Positions 34,821-42,465 of a DNA stretch of 42,465 nt are shown here, in pieces. The position numbers and the translations under genes are program-made. The notes below the pieces were generated by a model, which worked only from the letters and a program-made list of their open reading frames with translations, was not told where the DNA came from and searched no databases. How positions within the stretch are numbered: position 1 is the stretch's first letter; each line of letters begins with the position of its first letter. The DNA is from Nautiliaceae bacterium (GTDB taxonomy: Bacteria > Campylobacterota > Campylobacteria > Campylobacterales > Nautiliaceae). Location of the stretch: positions 1-42,465 of the forward strand of contig JALVAK010000007.1 in NCBI GenBank assembly GCA_027011225.1. Direction: 5' to 3'.

Positions 34821-36377
34821 ATGAATCCTCAAAAAGTTGATATTTTAGTAATAGGTAGCGGAATTGCAGGCATGATGGCTGCTATTGAAGCAAAAGAGCT
34901 TGGAAGCAATGTAGCAATTGTAATGAAAAAATCACCTCTTGCTAATAACTCTTTTATGGCAAAAGGCGGAATAAATGCTGCACTTAACAATATGGGAGAT
35001 GGAGATTCAATTGAGCATCATATTGAAGATACTTTAAAATCAGGCGTTGGTCTTGCAGAAGAGGAGGCTGTTAGAATATTTTGCGAGCAAGCACCACAAG
35101 TTGTAAGAGAGCTTCACAAAAAATTTAAAGTGCCTTTTACTACTTTGCCTGATGGAAGACTTGCCCAAAGACCTTTTGGAGGAACAAAATATAAAAGAAC
35201 ATGCTACGCAGCAGATTCTACTGGACCTGCAATTATGAAAGCTCTTAACAAAGCTCTTAAAGAGCTAAATATAGACACTATAAAAAATCATTTTGCTATT
35301 AATTTACTAGTAAATGATGGAAAAATTGCAGGAGCTACTTTTTTAGATGAAACTACAGGAGAGCTTAAAACAATACAAGCAAAAGCAATAATAGTAGCAA
35401 CAGGAGGATATGCAGGGCTTTATAAAGGATATACCACAAATGTATCAGACGCTACAGGCGATGGTATTGCTATGGGGCTAAGAGCAGGCTTAGAGGGAAT
35501 GGATTTAGAATTTGTTCAATTTCACCCAACAGGTCTAAAAGGAAGTAACTTTTTAATTTCTGAAGCCGCAAGGGCTGAGGGAGGAAGACTTATAAATAGC
35601 GATGGAAAAGAGTTTGTAGATGAGCTTAATACAAGAGATTTTGTTGCAAGAGCAATTCTTAGACAAATACAAAAAGGAAAAGAAGTCTATCTTGATTTAA
35701 CAGATATTCCAGAAGAGATTATAAATACAAAACTTATAAATCTTAAAAAAAGAGTAAAATCTCTAAAAGGCATTGATATTACAAAAGAGCCAATTCCAAT
35801 AAATCCACTAGCACATTATACAATGGGAGGAATTAAAACAGATACTTTTGGTTTTACTGATATTGAGGGATTATTTTATGTAGGAGAAGCTGGAAATAAT
35901 GGAGTAAATGGAGCTAATAGACTTGGCGGAAATAGTTTGAGTGAAGGAGCAGTATTTGGAAAACTTGCTGGATATAATGCGGTAAAATATTCGCATAGAA
36001 ATAAAGAATTTATAGATATCAAAAATGAAGATGTTGAAAAAGACAAAAACTTAATTGAAAAATTAAAAAATACAAAAATAAATGCAAAAGAGATAAAAAA
36101 TCAACTAGGTGAAATTATGTACCATAAAGTTGGAATTATAAGAAGTGGATATGCTCTTAAAAAAGCTTTACAAAAAATAAAAGATTTATCTAAACTTGAA
36201 ATTAATGACGAAGATTCAAGCTTAATAGAAAAACTCGAAGCAATTAATGGGTTAGACATCGCAAAAGCTGTAACAAAAGCTGCCCTTGATAGAGAAGAGA
36301 GCAGAGGAGCACACTTTAGAATGGATTTTCCAGAGAGTGACCACGCATTTTTACATCACACTTACACTAAAATTTAA
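34821..36377 (+). CDS. FAD-dependent SdhA/FrdA/NadB-family flavoprotein
   Basis: The 518-residue protein has the N-terminal FAD Rossmann motif (VIGSGIAGMMAAIEA). Catalytic-domain signatures shared by fumarate reductase, succinate dehydrogenase and L-aspartate oxidase follow: FHPTG, ARAEGGRLIN, LNTRDFVARAI, HYTMGGI, NGVNGANRLGGNSL. The position of the covalent-flavin His of membrane SdhA/FrdA (HTVAAQGG) is Asn here (NSFMAKGG), so FAD is probably bound non-covalently. It is shorter than SdhA (about 570-640), and no iron-sulfur or membrane subunit gene is adjacent. It could be a soluble fumarate reductase or an L-aspartate oxidase; I cannot decide. The start follows AAAAAGG. Confidence 0.85.
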   Translation: MNPQKVDILVIGSGIAGMMAAIEAKELGSNVAIVMKKSPLANNSFMAKGGINAALNNMGDGDSIEHHIEDTLKSGVGLAEEEAVRIFCEQAPQVVRELHKKFKVPFTTLPDGRLAQRPFGGTKYKRTCYAADSTGPAIMKALNKALKELNIDTIKNHFAINLLVNDGKIAGATFLDETTGELKTIQAKAIIVATGGYAGLYKGYTTNVSDATGDGIAMGLRAGLEGMDLEFVQFHPTGLKGSNFLISEAARAEGGRLINSDGKEFVDELNTRDFVARAILRQIQKGKEVYLDLTDIPEEIINTKLINLKKRVKSLKGIDITKEPIPINPLAHYTMGGIKTDTFGFTDIEGLFYVGEAGNNGVNGANRLGGNSLSEGAVFGKLAGYNAVKYSHRNKEFIDIKNEDVEKDKNLIEKLKNTKINAKEIKNQLGEIMYHKVGIIRSGYALKKALQKIKDLSKLEINDEDSSLIEKLEAINGLDIAKAVTKAALDREESRGAHFRMDFPESDHAFLHHTYTKI

Positions 36378-36454
36378 TTTTTTTCAAAAACATTTAAATT
36401 TGCTTTAAAAATATCTTTTTTATCTTCTATAAGCGGCATAAAAGCATTATCCAC
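36374..36454 (-). CDS. Possible 26-residue ORF (small gene or remnant of a C-terminus)
   Basis: In the 193-base gap after the flavoprotein gene, the minus strand reads a GTG at 36452-36454 followed by 25 codons (VDNAFMPLIEDKK then DIFKANLNVFEKN) and a TAA. AGAGGAG lies about ten bases before the GTG. The stop overlaps the flavoprotein stop in a shared TTAA, the same geometry seen at the two other convergent gene ends here, which makes it more likely to be a real or formerly real gene end. I do not recognise it. Confidence 0.3.
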   Translation of the reverse strand: MDNAFMPLIEDKKDIFKANLNVFEKN

Positions 36455-36547
36455 AAACTTTATGCTCCTCTTTTAATTCTTACAATTAATTTATTAACTA
36501 TATTCACTAAATTCCCAAACTTAACATAATATTCTTACTATAATCTT

Positions 36548-36574
36548 TTAGGCAAACCATATAGATTTGCCTAA
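36548..36574 (+). terminator. Probable rho-independent terminator (plus strand)
   Basis: A perfect nine-base stem, TTAGGCAAA (36548-36556) and TTTGCCTAA (36566-36574), with a nine-base loop is followed on the plus strand by GATTTTTTAAG. It would end transcription from the flavoprotein gene about 190 bases after its stop. The right arm contains the lpxD stop codon (minus strand); on that strand no T tract follows. Confidence 0.55.
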
Positions 36575-37530
36575 GATTTTTTAAGAAGTCTAGATAAAAT
36601 TCCTTGAAGTTTTAACCAAGATTTATGAGGCATGAGAGGAAATCCGCTATAAACGCCAGGCTCTTTAATAGATTTAGTAACTCCTCCCCTTGCTGCAATT
36701 GTTGTAAAAGGAGCAATTTCCAAATGCCCAGCAGTAGCACTTTGTCCACCCATTACAACATTTCTTCCAAGTTTTGTTGAACCTGATAGACCAACTTGTG
36801 AAACCAAAATAGAATATTCCCCTATTTCACAATTATGCCCAATTTGTACTAAATTATCTATAATTGAGCCTTTTTTGATTCTTGTCTCTCCAAAAACAGC
36901 TCTATCAATAGTAGTATTTGCTCCAATTTCCACATCATCTTCAATTACAACTTTTCCTAAATGATAAATTTTAATATGTTTCCCGTCTTTTGTGTGAGCA
37001 TATCCAAACCCATCACTCCCAATAACACTTCCTGCATGTATTTTTACATTTTTACCAATTTTAGTATCTCTATAAATTGTAACATTTGGATAAATCACAC
37101 TTCCTTCATCAATCTCAACATAAGGTCCTATTACTGCATTTGGCATAATCTCAACATTTGCACCAATTTTTGCACCTTTTCCAATAACCGCGCTTGGATG
37201 CACTTTTGCACTATTTGCTATCTGGTATCCTCCATCTTCCCAAGGTGAAAAAGCAAAAAGTTTTGTAAGAAGAGCTAGTTTTAAATATGGCTCATCAGTA
37301 ATTAAAGGAATAACTCCTTTTGGAAGTTTTGAAGCATCTTCCTCTCTTATTAAAACAGCCCCTGCTTTTGTATTTTTAAGATACTTTTCATATTTTTTAT
37401 TCTCTAAAAAACTAATCTCATCTTCTTTTGCATCGCTTAAAGTATTAATCCCTCTTATTTTTTTATCAACATTAGGACACTCAATATTTAAATAATTGCA
37501 AATTTCTCTTAAACTATACTCTTTTTTCAT
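36571..37530 (-). CDS. lpxD: UDP-3-O-acylglucosamine N-acyltransferase
   Basis: LpxD adds the second N-linked acyl chain in lipid A synthesis, showing an LPS-bearing outer membrane. The 319 residues have the N-terminal uridine-binding domain (to about 95) and a long left-handed beta helix of hexapeptide repeats (SAKVHPSAVIGKGAKIGANV, then VQIGHNCEIGEYSIL and QVGLSGSTKLG). The active-site His is in QIGHNCEIG or DGFGYAHTKDGKH. It lies 21 bases after ilvH; the ilvB-ilvH-lpxD order matches Campylobacter as I recall. Confidence 0.96.
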   Translation of the reverse strand: MKKEYSLREICNYLNIECPNVDKKIRGINTLSDAKEDEISFLENKKYEKYLKNTKAGAVLIREEDASKLPKGVIPLITDEPYLKLALLTKLFAFSPWEDGGYQIANSAKVHPSAVIGKGAKIGANVEIMPNAVIGPYVEIDEGSVIYPNVTIYRDTKIGKNVKIHAGSVIGSDGFGYAHTKDGKHIKIYHLGKVVIEDDVEIGANTTIDRAVFGETRIKKGSIIDNLVQIGHNCEIGEYSILVSQVGLSGSTKLGRNVVMGGQSATAGHLEIAPFTTIAARGGVTKSIKEPGVYSGFPLMPHKSWLKLQGILSRLLKKS

Positions 37531-37551
37531 TTTACGCTCTTTATGCTAAAT

Positions 37552-38025
37552 TTACCTCTCAATTACACTAACTCCGCTTCTTACAATTTCTGAATTTTTA
37601 TATTTTGACATCATCGCCTTTAAAAAATTATCGATTCTATCAGGTCTATCAACTACACTCACTACTACATGTTTATCATTTACATTACTAATTTTTCCAT
37701 TATAACATCTTGCAATTGCATCAATATCAGCTAAATTATCTTTAACTTCTTTTAATGGAAATTTCACCATTGCCATCTCTTTTTCTATAAAATCATCACT
37801 TTCAATTACTTTATATACTGGAATAAGTTTATATAATTGCTTTACAATCTGCTCAAATACTTTAGGGTCACCCTCGCTCATTATAGTCATTCTACTAAAT
37901 TCAGAATTTGGAATTGGAGCAACTGTTAGAGAAGTTATATTATATCCTCTTGCTGCAAACATATTCACAACTCTTGCTAATACTCCATGCTCATTTTCTA
38001 CTATTACTGAGATAACTCTTTTCAT
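37552..38025 (-). CDS. ilvH: Acetolactate synthase small (regulatory) subunit
   Basis: The 157-residue protein has the N-terminal ACT domain (ISVIVENEHGVLARVVNMFA, then GYNITSLTVAPIPNSEFSRMTI) and the C-terminal ALS-associated domain (KVIESDDFIEKEMAMVKF). It mediates feedback control by valine and increases activity of the large subunit. It overlaps ilvB by four bases and is therefore made in step with it. Confidence 0.96.
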   Translation of the reverse strand: MKRVISVIVENEHGVLARVVNMFAARGYNITSLTVAPIPNSEFSRMTIMSEGDPKVFEQIVKQLYKLIPVYKVIESDDFIEKEMAMVKFPLKEVKDNLADIDAIARCYNGKISNVNDKHVVVSVVDRPDRIDNFLKAMMSKYKNSEIVRSGVSVIER

Positions 38026-39719
38026 TTGTCTTCCTTAAATACAAGCATATTTTTAAGTGGAGAATTTGGCGGAACCATAGGAAGTACATCTTCTCTTCTA
38101 TCTACTTGAACATCAATAAATGCCACTTTTTTAGCTTCCATTGCATCTTTTAATGCTTTTTCAAATTCTTCCTTTTTACTTACTCTATATCCAACTCCTC
38201 CCATACTCTCAGCTAACTTCACAAAATCAGGCTGTACATCGCTAAGGTCTGTCTCACTTAGTCTATCTTCATAAAACATACTCTGCCATTGTCTAACCAT
38301 ACCAAGATAATTATTGTTTAAAATGATATTAATCACTGGCAAATTATATTTATATCCTACAAGTGTCTCTTGGATATTCATCATAATACTACCATCACCT
38401 GTAAAATTAATCACTACCCTATCTTTAGCTCCTTCTTTTGCGCCAAGCGCTGCTGGAAATCCAAATCCCATAGTACCAAGCCCACCACTTGTAATAAGCT
38501 GTCTTGGGTAAGTAAAAGGATAAAATTGAGCTGCCCACATTTGATGCTGACCAACATCAGTTGTAATTATTGCATTTTCTGGCACTAGCTGACCTGTTTT
38601 TTCTATCACCCATTGAGGTTTAATAACTTCATCGCTATCAGCATATTTTAGAGGATAAAGCTCTTGATATCTATTTAAAACATCTCTCCATTCTTTATAT
38701 CTATCAGGATTAATCCCATCAAAAAGCAAAGGCATCATCTCTTCTAAAACTAACTTAACATCACCAACAATTGGATATTTAGTCTCTACTACTTTTCCAA
38801 TTTGGCTTGGGTCTATATCTATATGAACAATCTCAGCATTTTTTGCAAATTCATCAAGTTTTCCAGTAACTCTATCATCAAATCTAGCACCAAGGGAGAT
38901 AATAAGGTCAGCATCATTCATAGCCATATTAGCGGCAAAAGTGCCATGCATTCCTACCATTCCAAGTAGATATGGGCAATCATGTCTAAGTACTCCTCTT
39001 GCCATAAGGGTTTCTACTGAAGGAATTTTAGTAAATTTAACAATTTCTCTAATAATATCACTTGCACCACTTAATACACTTCCACCACCAATATAAAATA
39101 CTGGTCTTTTAGCTTTTTTAATAGCTTCTACTGCTCTTTTTATAGCTCTTTTATTTCCTTTGTAAGTTGGCTTATAAGTTTTTAGCTCAATTTTTTCTGG
39201 GTATTCAAATTTTGCAAGCGCTACTGTTACATCTTTTGGAATATCAATATGAACTGGTCCTGGTCTACCTGAGCGCGCTAAATAAAATGCTTCTTTAATA
39301 ATATATGCTAAATCTTTTACATCTTTTACTAAGAAGTTATGTTTTGTGATTGGTCTAGTTATCCCTACTGCATCAACTTCTTGGAATGCATCTGTTCCAA
39401 TTGCAGTAGTTGGAACCTGCCCTGAGATTACTACTAAAGGTATAGAATCTGTATAAGCTGTAGCAATTCCAGTTACTGCATTTGTAATCCCAGGACCACT
39501 TGTAACAAAAGCTACCCCAACATCTCCTGTAGCTCTTGCATATCCATCTGCCATATGAACGGCACCTTGCTCGTGTTTAGCTAAAATATGTTTAAATTTA
39601 TTTTGTTTATATAATTCATCATAAACATTCATTATAGCCCCACCAGGATATCCAAATACAACTTTAACATTCTCTTTAATCAAACTCTCTATTACAATCC
39701 TAGCTCCAGTCATCTTCAT
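38022..39719 (-). CDS. ilvB: Acetolactate synthase large subunit
   Basis: The enzyme makes acetolactate or acetohydroxybutyrate for valine, leucine and isoleucine synthesis. The 565 residues include the catalytic Glu (AKHEQGAVHMADGYARATG near 49), FVTSGPGITNAVTGIATA, an FAD-binding middle domain, and the thiamine-diphosphate motif GDGSIMMNIQETL ending in NNNYLGMVRQWQ. The gene follows a clear -10 element and starts at ATG 39719. Confidence 0.97.
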   Translation of the reverse strand: MKMTGARIVIESLIKENVKVVFGYPGGAIMNVYDELYKQNKFKHILAKHEQGAVHMADGYARATGDVGVAFVTSGPGITNAVTGIATAYTDSIPLVVISGQVPTTAIGTDAFQEVDAVGITRPITKHNFLVKDVKDLAYIIKEAFYLARSGRPGPVHIDIPKDVTVALAKFEYPEKIELKTYKPTYKGNKRAIKRAVEAIKKAKRPVFYIGGGSVLSGASDIIREIVKFTKIPSVETLMARGVLRHDCPYLLGMVGMHGTFAANMAMNDADLIISLGARFDDRVTGKLDEFAKNAEIVHIDIDPSQIGKVVETKYPIVGDVKLVLEEMMPLLFDGINPDRYKEWRDVLNRYQELYPLKYADSDEVIKPQWVIEKTGQLVPENAIITTDVGQHQMWAAQFYPFTYPRQLITSGGLGTMGFGFPAALGAKEGAKDRVVINFTGDGSIMMNIQETLVGYKYNLPVINIILNNNYLGMVRQWQSMFYEDRLSETDLSDVQPDFVKLAESMGGVGYRVSKKEEFEKALKDAMEAKKVAFIDVQVDRREDVLPMVPPNSPLKNMLVFKEDK

Positions 39720-39738
39720 TTAAAGCCTTTTTCGCGCA

Positions 39739-39744
39739 ATTATA
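39739..39744 (-). promoter_or_regulatory. Predicted -10 element for ilvB-ilvH-lpxD
   Basis: TATAAT on the minus strand, 19 bases before the ilvB start codon, in the 32-base gap after ppx. The sequence between contains AAAAAGG as ribosome site. No attenuator-like leader fits in this space. Confidence 0.5.
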
Positions 39745-39751
39745 ACAAAAA

Positions 39752-40645
39752 TTAACATCCACTAAGAGCAACCCCTTCTCTTACTCCATCATCACATACA
39801 ATACACTCTTCATATTTAGCTAGTTTAAATATCTCTTTAAAAATATAAATTCCAGTAAAAATCAAATCCCCTCTTCCAACTCCTACTAACTCTTCTCTTT
39901 TTTTCATCTCCATTTTCATAAGTTTATTTAGCCAATAATCCAAATCTTTTATAGTTATTTTAGTACAATTAACAATCTCTGGATTATAAGTTTTATAACT
40001 AAGCCCATGTTTTAGTGCAGCAATTGAAGTTGGAGTGCCACTACTTGCTGTAAATATTTTTGGCTTTTTATATGCACTAAAGGCAAAATCAATAAATTCT
40101 TTAAATTTAGATGCTTCTTTTTTAATCGCATATTTTATAGCTTCTGGAGTTTTATACTTTTGTGTAAATGTAACTATTCCTATTGGAAAACTTTGTGATA
40201 CAACTACATCTTTATGTTTTAAAATAAGCTCAGTACTTCCCCCTCCAATATCTACTAAAAAAAAGCTCTTTGCTTCTATTTCACATTTATTCTCTAAACA
40301 ATTCTCAACTGCAAGCGCAGTAAAAATAGCCTCTTCTTCTGGAGTAATTATTTTAAATTCAATTCCAGTTGCTTCTTTTATTTTTTTTATAACTTCTTTA
40401 CTATTTTTTGCTTTTCTTAGTGCTTCAGTAGCAACAGCTTTTATTTCATCATTAAAATCAATTTTTTGTTTTGCCTCATTTATAGCATCAATTATTCTTT
40501 TAATTGCTTCATCTGAGATAACTTTTGTGTTAACTAAATTATCAGCAGTTTTTACAATTTTTTCAAATTCTGCTACTTTTTGTCTACTATTACAATCAAT
40601 TTTTACAACTCTTATTGTATTACTTCCTAAATCAATGCCTATCAC
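39752..40645 (-). CDS. ppx: Ppx/GppA-family phosphatase (exopolyphosphatase / pppGpp phosphatase)
   Basis: The 297 residues cover only the two actin-like ASKHA domains: MIGIDLGSNTIRVVKID (phosphate 1), then FFLVDIGGGSTELIL (phosphate 2) and ASSGTPTSIAALKHG. The C-terminal HD-type domain of longer Ppx proteins is absent, as in the short versions common in Campylobacterota. It acts on polyphosphate or pppGpp, which sets the stringent response. The start is GTG at 40645 behind AAAGGAGATTAA. A 60-base gap upstream contains an imperfect inverted repeat (GTAAATG/CATTTAC). Confidence 0.9.
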   Translation of the reverse strand: MIGIDLGSNTIRVVKIDCNSRQKVAEFEKIVKTADNLVNTKVISDEAIKRIIDAINEAKQKIDFNDEIKAVATEALRKAKNSKEVIKKIKEATGIEFKIITPEEEAIFTALAVENCLENKCEIEAKSFFLVDIGGGSTELILKHKDVVVSQSFPIGIVTFTQKYKTPEAIKYAIKKEASKFKEFIDFAFSAYKKPKIFTASSGTPTSIAALKHGLSYKTYNPEIVNCTKITIKDLDYWLNKLMKMEMKKREELVGVGRGDLIFTGIYIFKEIFKLAKYEECIVCDDGVREGVALSGC

Positions 40646-40705
40646 TTAATCTCCTTTATAATTTTGTAAATGGGTTTATTAGTCCATCTACTCATTTACT
40701 TTTTA

Positions 40706-41941
40706 CTACTCTCTAATCTGCCCATTTCCTAAAATTTTATATTTATAAGTTGTCAAATCATCAATCCCCATAGGACCTCTTGCATGAAGTTTATTTGTAG
40801 AAATTCCAACCTCAGCTCCAAATCCAAACACTCCTCCATCAGTAAATCTAGTAGAAGCATTCACATATACACACGCACTATCTACTCTATTTAAAAACTC
40901 TTCTGCCACGCTATAATTTTCAGTAACAATAGCATCACTATGCCCACTTCCATATTTTTCAATATGCTCTATTGCATCATCTAAATTATCTACTACTTTA
41001 ATAGATAAAACTTTATCAAGATATTCTGTATGCCAATCTTCTTCAGTTGCAGGTTTTATATCAATATATTCAAGTGCTATTTCACAACCTCTAAGCTCAA
41101 CTTCATTTTTTTCCATCTCTTCTTTAATTTTTGGTAAAAACTCTCCTGCAATCTCTCTATCAACAAGCAAAGTCTCCATTGCATTACAAACACCTGGTCT
41201 TTGAACTTTAGCATTTATTGCAATCTTAACAGCTTTTTCTAAATCAGCATCTTTGTGTACATATACATGACAAAGCCCCTTATCATGTTTAATAACTGGC
41301 ACTTTTGAATTTTCACTAACAAATTTAATTAAAGCTTCTCCACCTCTTGGAATTATTAAATCTACATATTTATCTTGTTTAATAAGCCACTCAACCCCAC
41401 TTCTTGAATAATCAGGAAGCATTGAAATAGCATCAACAGGAAGTTTATTTTTTTCTAATACATATCTTAATATCTCTATAATAACCGCATTTGAATGAAA
41501 CGCTTCTTTTCCGCCTTTGAGTATACATGCATTACCACTCATAAAACATAGCCCTGCAGCATCACTTGTTACATTTGGTCTAGATTCATAAATAATACCA
41601 ATTACCCCAATTGGTATTTTTACTTTGTTTATACTAAGACCATTATCTATTTTCCATCCATCAATCACTTTTCCAACTGGGTCTTTAAGTTTTGCTATAT
41701 CCCTTAGAGCATTAGCCATAGATTTTACTCTATCTTCATTAAGCAATAATCTATCAATTAAAGCTTCACTTAAATTATTCTCTTTTGCATATTCAAGGTC
41801 TTTTTTATTAGCTTCTATTATTTCATCTTTATATTTTTCAATTCTATTAGCCATTTCTCTTAAAACTTTTCTTTTAACTTCACCATTTAATGTAGCTATA
41901 ACTCTGCTTGCTTCTTTTACATTTTTTAAAATTTCTTCCAT
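40706..41941 (-). CDS. proA: Gamma-glutamyl phosphate reductase
   Basis: ProA reduces gamma-glutamyl phosphate to the semialdehyde in proline synthesis. The 411 residues show the catalytic Cys in VQRPGVCNAMETLLVD, along with YESRPNVTSDAAGLC and the C-terminal CVYVNASTRFTDGGVFGFGAEVGISTNKLHARGP pattern in part. The start ATG is preceded by AAGGGGAAGTT. proB is not adjacent; proC is elsewhere in the window. Confidence 0.97.
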   Translation of the reverse strand: MEEILKNVKEASRVIATLNGEVKRKVLREMANRIEKYKDEIIEANKKDLEYAKENNLSEALIDRLLLNEDRVKSMANALRDIAKLKDPVGKVIDGWKIDNGLSINKVKIPIGVIGIIYESRPNVTSDAAGLCFMSGNACILKGGKEAFHSNAVIIEILRYVLEKNKLPVDAISMLPDYSRSGVEWLIKQDKYVDLIIPRGGEALIKFVSENSKVPVIKHDKGLCHVYVHKDADLEKAVKIAINAKVQRPGVCNAMETLLVDREIAGEFLPKIKEEMEKNEVELRGCEIALEYIDIKPATEEDWHTEYLDKVLSIKVVDNLDDAIEHIEKYGSGHSDAIVTENYSVAEEFLNRVDSACVYVNASTRFTDGGVFGFGAEVGISTNKLHARGPMGIDDLTTYKYKILGNGQIRE

Positions 41942-41962
41942 AACTTCCCCTTTTTTTTAGAT

Positions 41963-41968
41963 ATTTTA
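41963..41968 (-). promoter_or_regulatory. Predicted -10 element for proA
   Basis: TAAAAT on the minus strand, 21 bases before the proA start. The 129-base gap to the right gene also holds that gene's promoter region, so the two transcripts diverge. Confidence 0.4.
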
Positions 41969-42012
41969 ACATAAAAGTGTTACGTTTTTTCACTATATAA
42001 AACCCATTTTTT

Positions 42013-42050
42013 TTACAAATTGTTACAAATTTTTTAAATCTTGGCATAAT
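42013..42050 (+). promoter_or_regulatory. Promoter region of the terminal oxidoreductase gene with a ten-base direct repeat
   Basis: TTACAAAT occurs at 42013-42020 and again at 42023-42030, one helical turn apart. A plausible TTGTTA (42020-42025) and CATAAT (42045-42050) pair lies over it, 20 bases before the ATG at 42071. The repeat could be a regulator's half-sites. The spacing between boxes (19) is longer than ideal. Confidence 0.35.
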
Positions 42051-42070
42051 TACTAAAAAAAGGAGAGTAT

Positions 42071-42465
42071 ATGTCACTGGATAAAGTATTTGACATAGCT
42101 ATAATTGGAGCTGGTCCTGGAGGCGTGGCAAGTGTAATTGAAGCAAAACTTGCAGGAATTGATAAAGTAATCTGCCTTGAAAAAGCAGATAATCATCATG
42201 ATATGATTAGAAAATTCTACAAACCTGGAAAAAGAGTAGATAAAGACTGGCAAGGTAAAAAATTTGAATTTATTGGAAATGTAACATTTGAAGAGTGCTC
42301 AAAAGAAGAGTATCTTGAGCAAATGGATAAAAAAATAAAAGATGCTGGCGTTGAAGATAAATTTAAATACAATCACCATGTATATGGAGTAGAAAAAAAT
42401 TCTGATGGTATTTTTGAAATTGGAGCTGACCATGAGCTTGGTGTAATTCAAGCTAAAAAAGTAAT
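42071..42465 (+). CDS. FAD/NAD(P)-binding oxidoreductase, N-terminal part only (runs off the window)
   Basis: About 131 residues are present, starting MSLDKVFDIAIIGAGPGGVA, a clear FAD dinucleotide-binding fold. LEKADNHHDMIRKFYKPGKRVDKDW follows, then EFIGNVTFEECSKEEYLEQM. The pattern resembles thioredoxin-reductase-like or YpdA-like flavoproteins of Campylobacterota, but the family cannot be fixed from this part. A strong ribosome site (AAAGGAGAG) precedes the ATG. Confidence 0.8.
   Translation, partial: MSLDKVFDIAIIGAGPGGVASVIEAKLAGIDKVICLEKADNHHDMIRKFYKPGKRVDKDWQGKKFEFIGNVTFEECSKEEYLEQMDKKIKDAGVEDKFKYNHHVYGVEKNSDGIFEIGADHELGVIQAKKV

Noticed and set aside
40035-40649. 204-codon plus-strand frame antisense to ppx
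   Set aside because: Long only because the opposite strand is AT-rich coding sequence; the hydrophobic Ser/Phe/Ile-rich product has no recognisable motif, and ppx is clear.
40666-40699. Inverted repeat GTAAATG...CATTTAC between proA and ppx
   Set aside because: Only seven paired bases with a 20-base loop and no T tract in the direction of proA transcription, so not a convincing terminator.
41880-42077. 65-codon frame on the minus strand upstream of proA
   Set aside because: It overlaps the proA start out of frame, is Lys-rich without family features, and covers the promoter region of the divergent gene.
1-42465. CRISPR arrays, insertion sequences, tRNA or rRNA genes
   Set aside because: I looked for repeated spacers, transposase-like frames, CCA-ended cloverleaf stretches and rRNA-like GC-rich blocks and saw none.

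Overview
The window is very AT-rich and almost entirely coding, with short gene overlaps nearly everywhere. Gene content and order point to Campylobacterota: rpmH-rnpA-yidD-yidC-jag-mnmE, fliW next to proC, bamD-lon, flgA-ubiX-coaD-tmk-cysE-aspB, ilvB-ilvH-lpxD, and glcD beside a PgbA-N-like protein. These runs match what I remember of Campylobacter and its deep-vent relatives. Low GC, lysine/isoleucine-rich proteins, a full housekeeping set, and several nitrate/nitrite-type (NIT) sensor domains with cyclic-di-GMP proteins fit a thermophilic vent lineage such as Nautiliaceae (Caminibacter, Nautilia, Lebetimonas). That placement is inference; no rRNA is present.

Region 1 (1-12646, minus strand) is one long co-directional run starting at rpmH. 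A classical translation/membrane-insertion block (rpmH, rnpA, yidD, yidC, jag, mnmE, yqeY) runs without any gap above about 15 bases into a signalling block. That block is a STAS protein, a NIT-domain chemoreceptor, an RsbW-like ATPase, a receiver-PP2C phosphatase, a receiver-GGDEF-EAL protein, a small TonB-receptor-like outer-membrane barrel, a small periplasmic protein and the start of an inner-membrane protein. This is the most interesting part of the window: it looks like a partner switch, a chemoreceptor, a c-di-GMP phosphodiesterase and an envelope sensing chain in one operon.

Region 2 (12713-15886, minus) holds fliW, proC and three minor pseudopilins in I-J-K-like order. Region 3 (15947-24270, plus) is a housekeeping run: valS, bamD, lon, flgA, ubiX, coaD, tmk, cysE. 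Region 4 (24267-28888, minus) is a second chemoreceptor plus a PAS-GAF-GGDEF-EAL protein, set against the direction of the neighbouring conserved genes. Region 5 (28965-31430, plus) is aspB, a Dabb-family protein and a diguanylate cyclase with an intact active site. Region 6 (31427-34779, minus) is a DedA protein, exonuclease III, glcD and a PgbA-N-like exported protein. Region 7 is an orphan SdhA/NadB-type flavoprotein (plus). Region 8 (36571-41941, minus) is ilvB-ilvH-lpxD, ppx and proA. The window closes with the start of a flavin-dependent oxidoreductase (plus).

Taken together, c-di-GMP enzymes and chemoreceptors recur as pairs: two GGDEF-EAL proteins with altered GGDEF motifs, each next to a NIT chemoreceptor, and one separate enzyme with an intact GGEEF. 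No stretch over 300 bases lacks a gene, and I saw no rRNA, tRNA, insertion sequence or CRISPR array.
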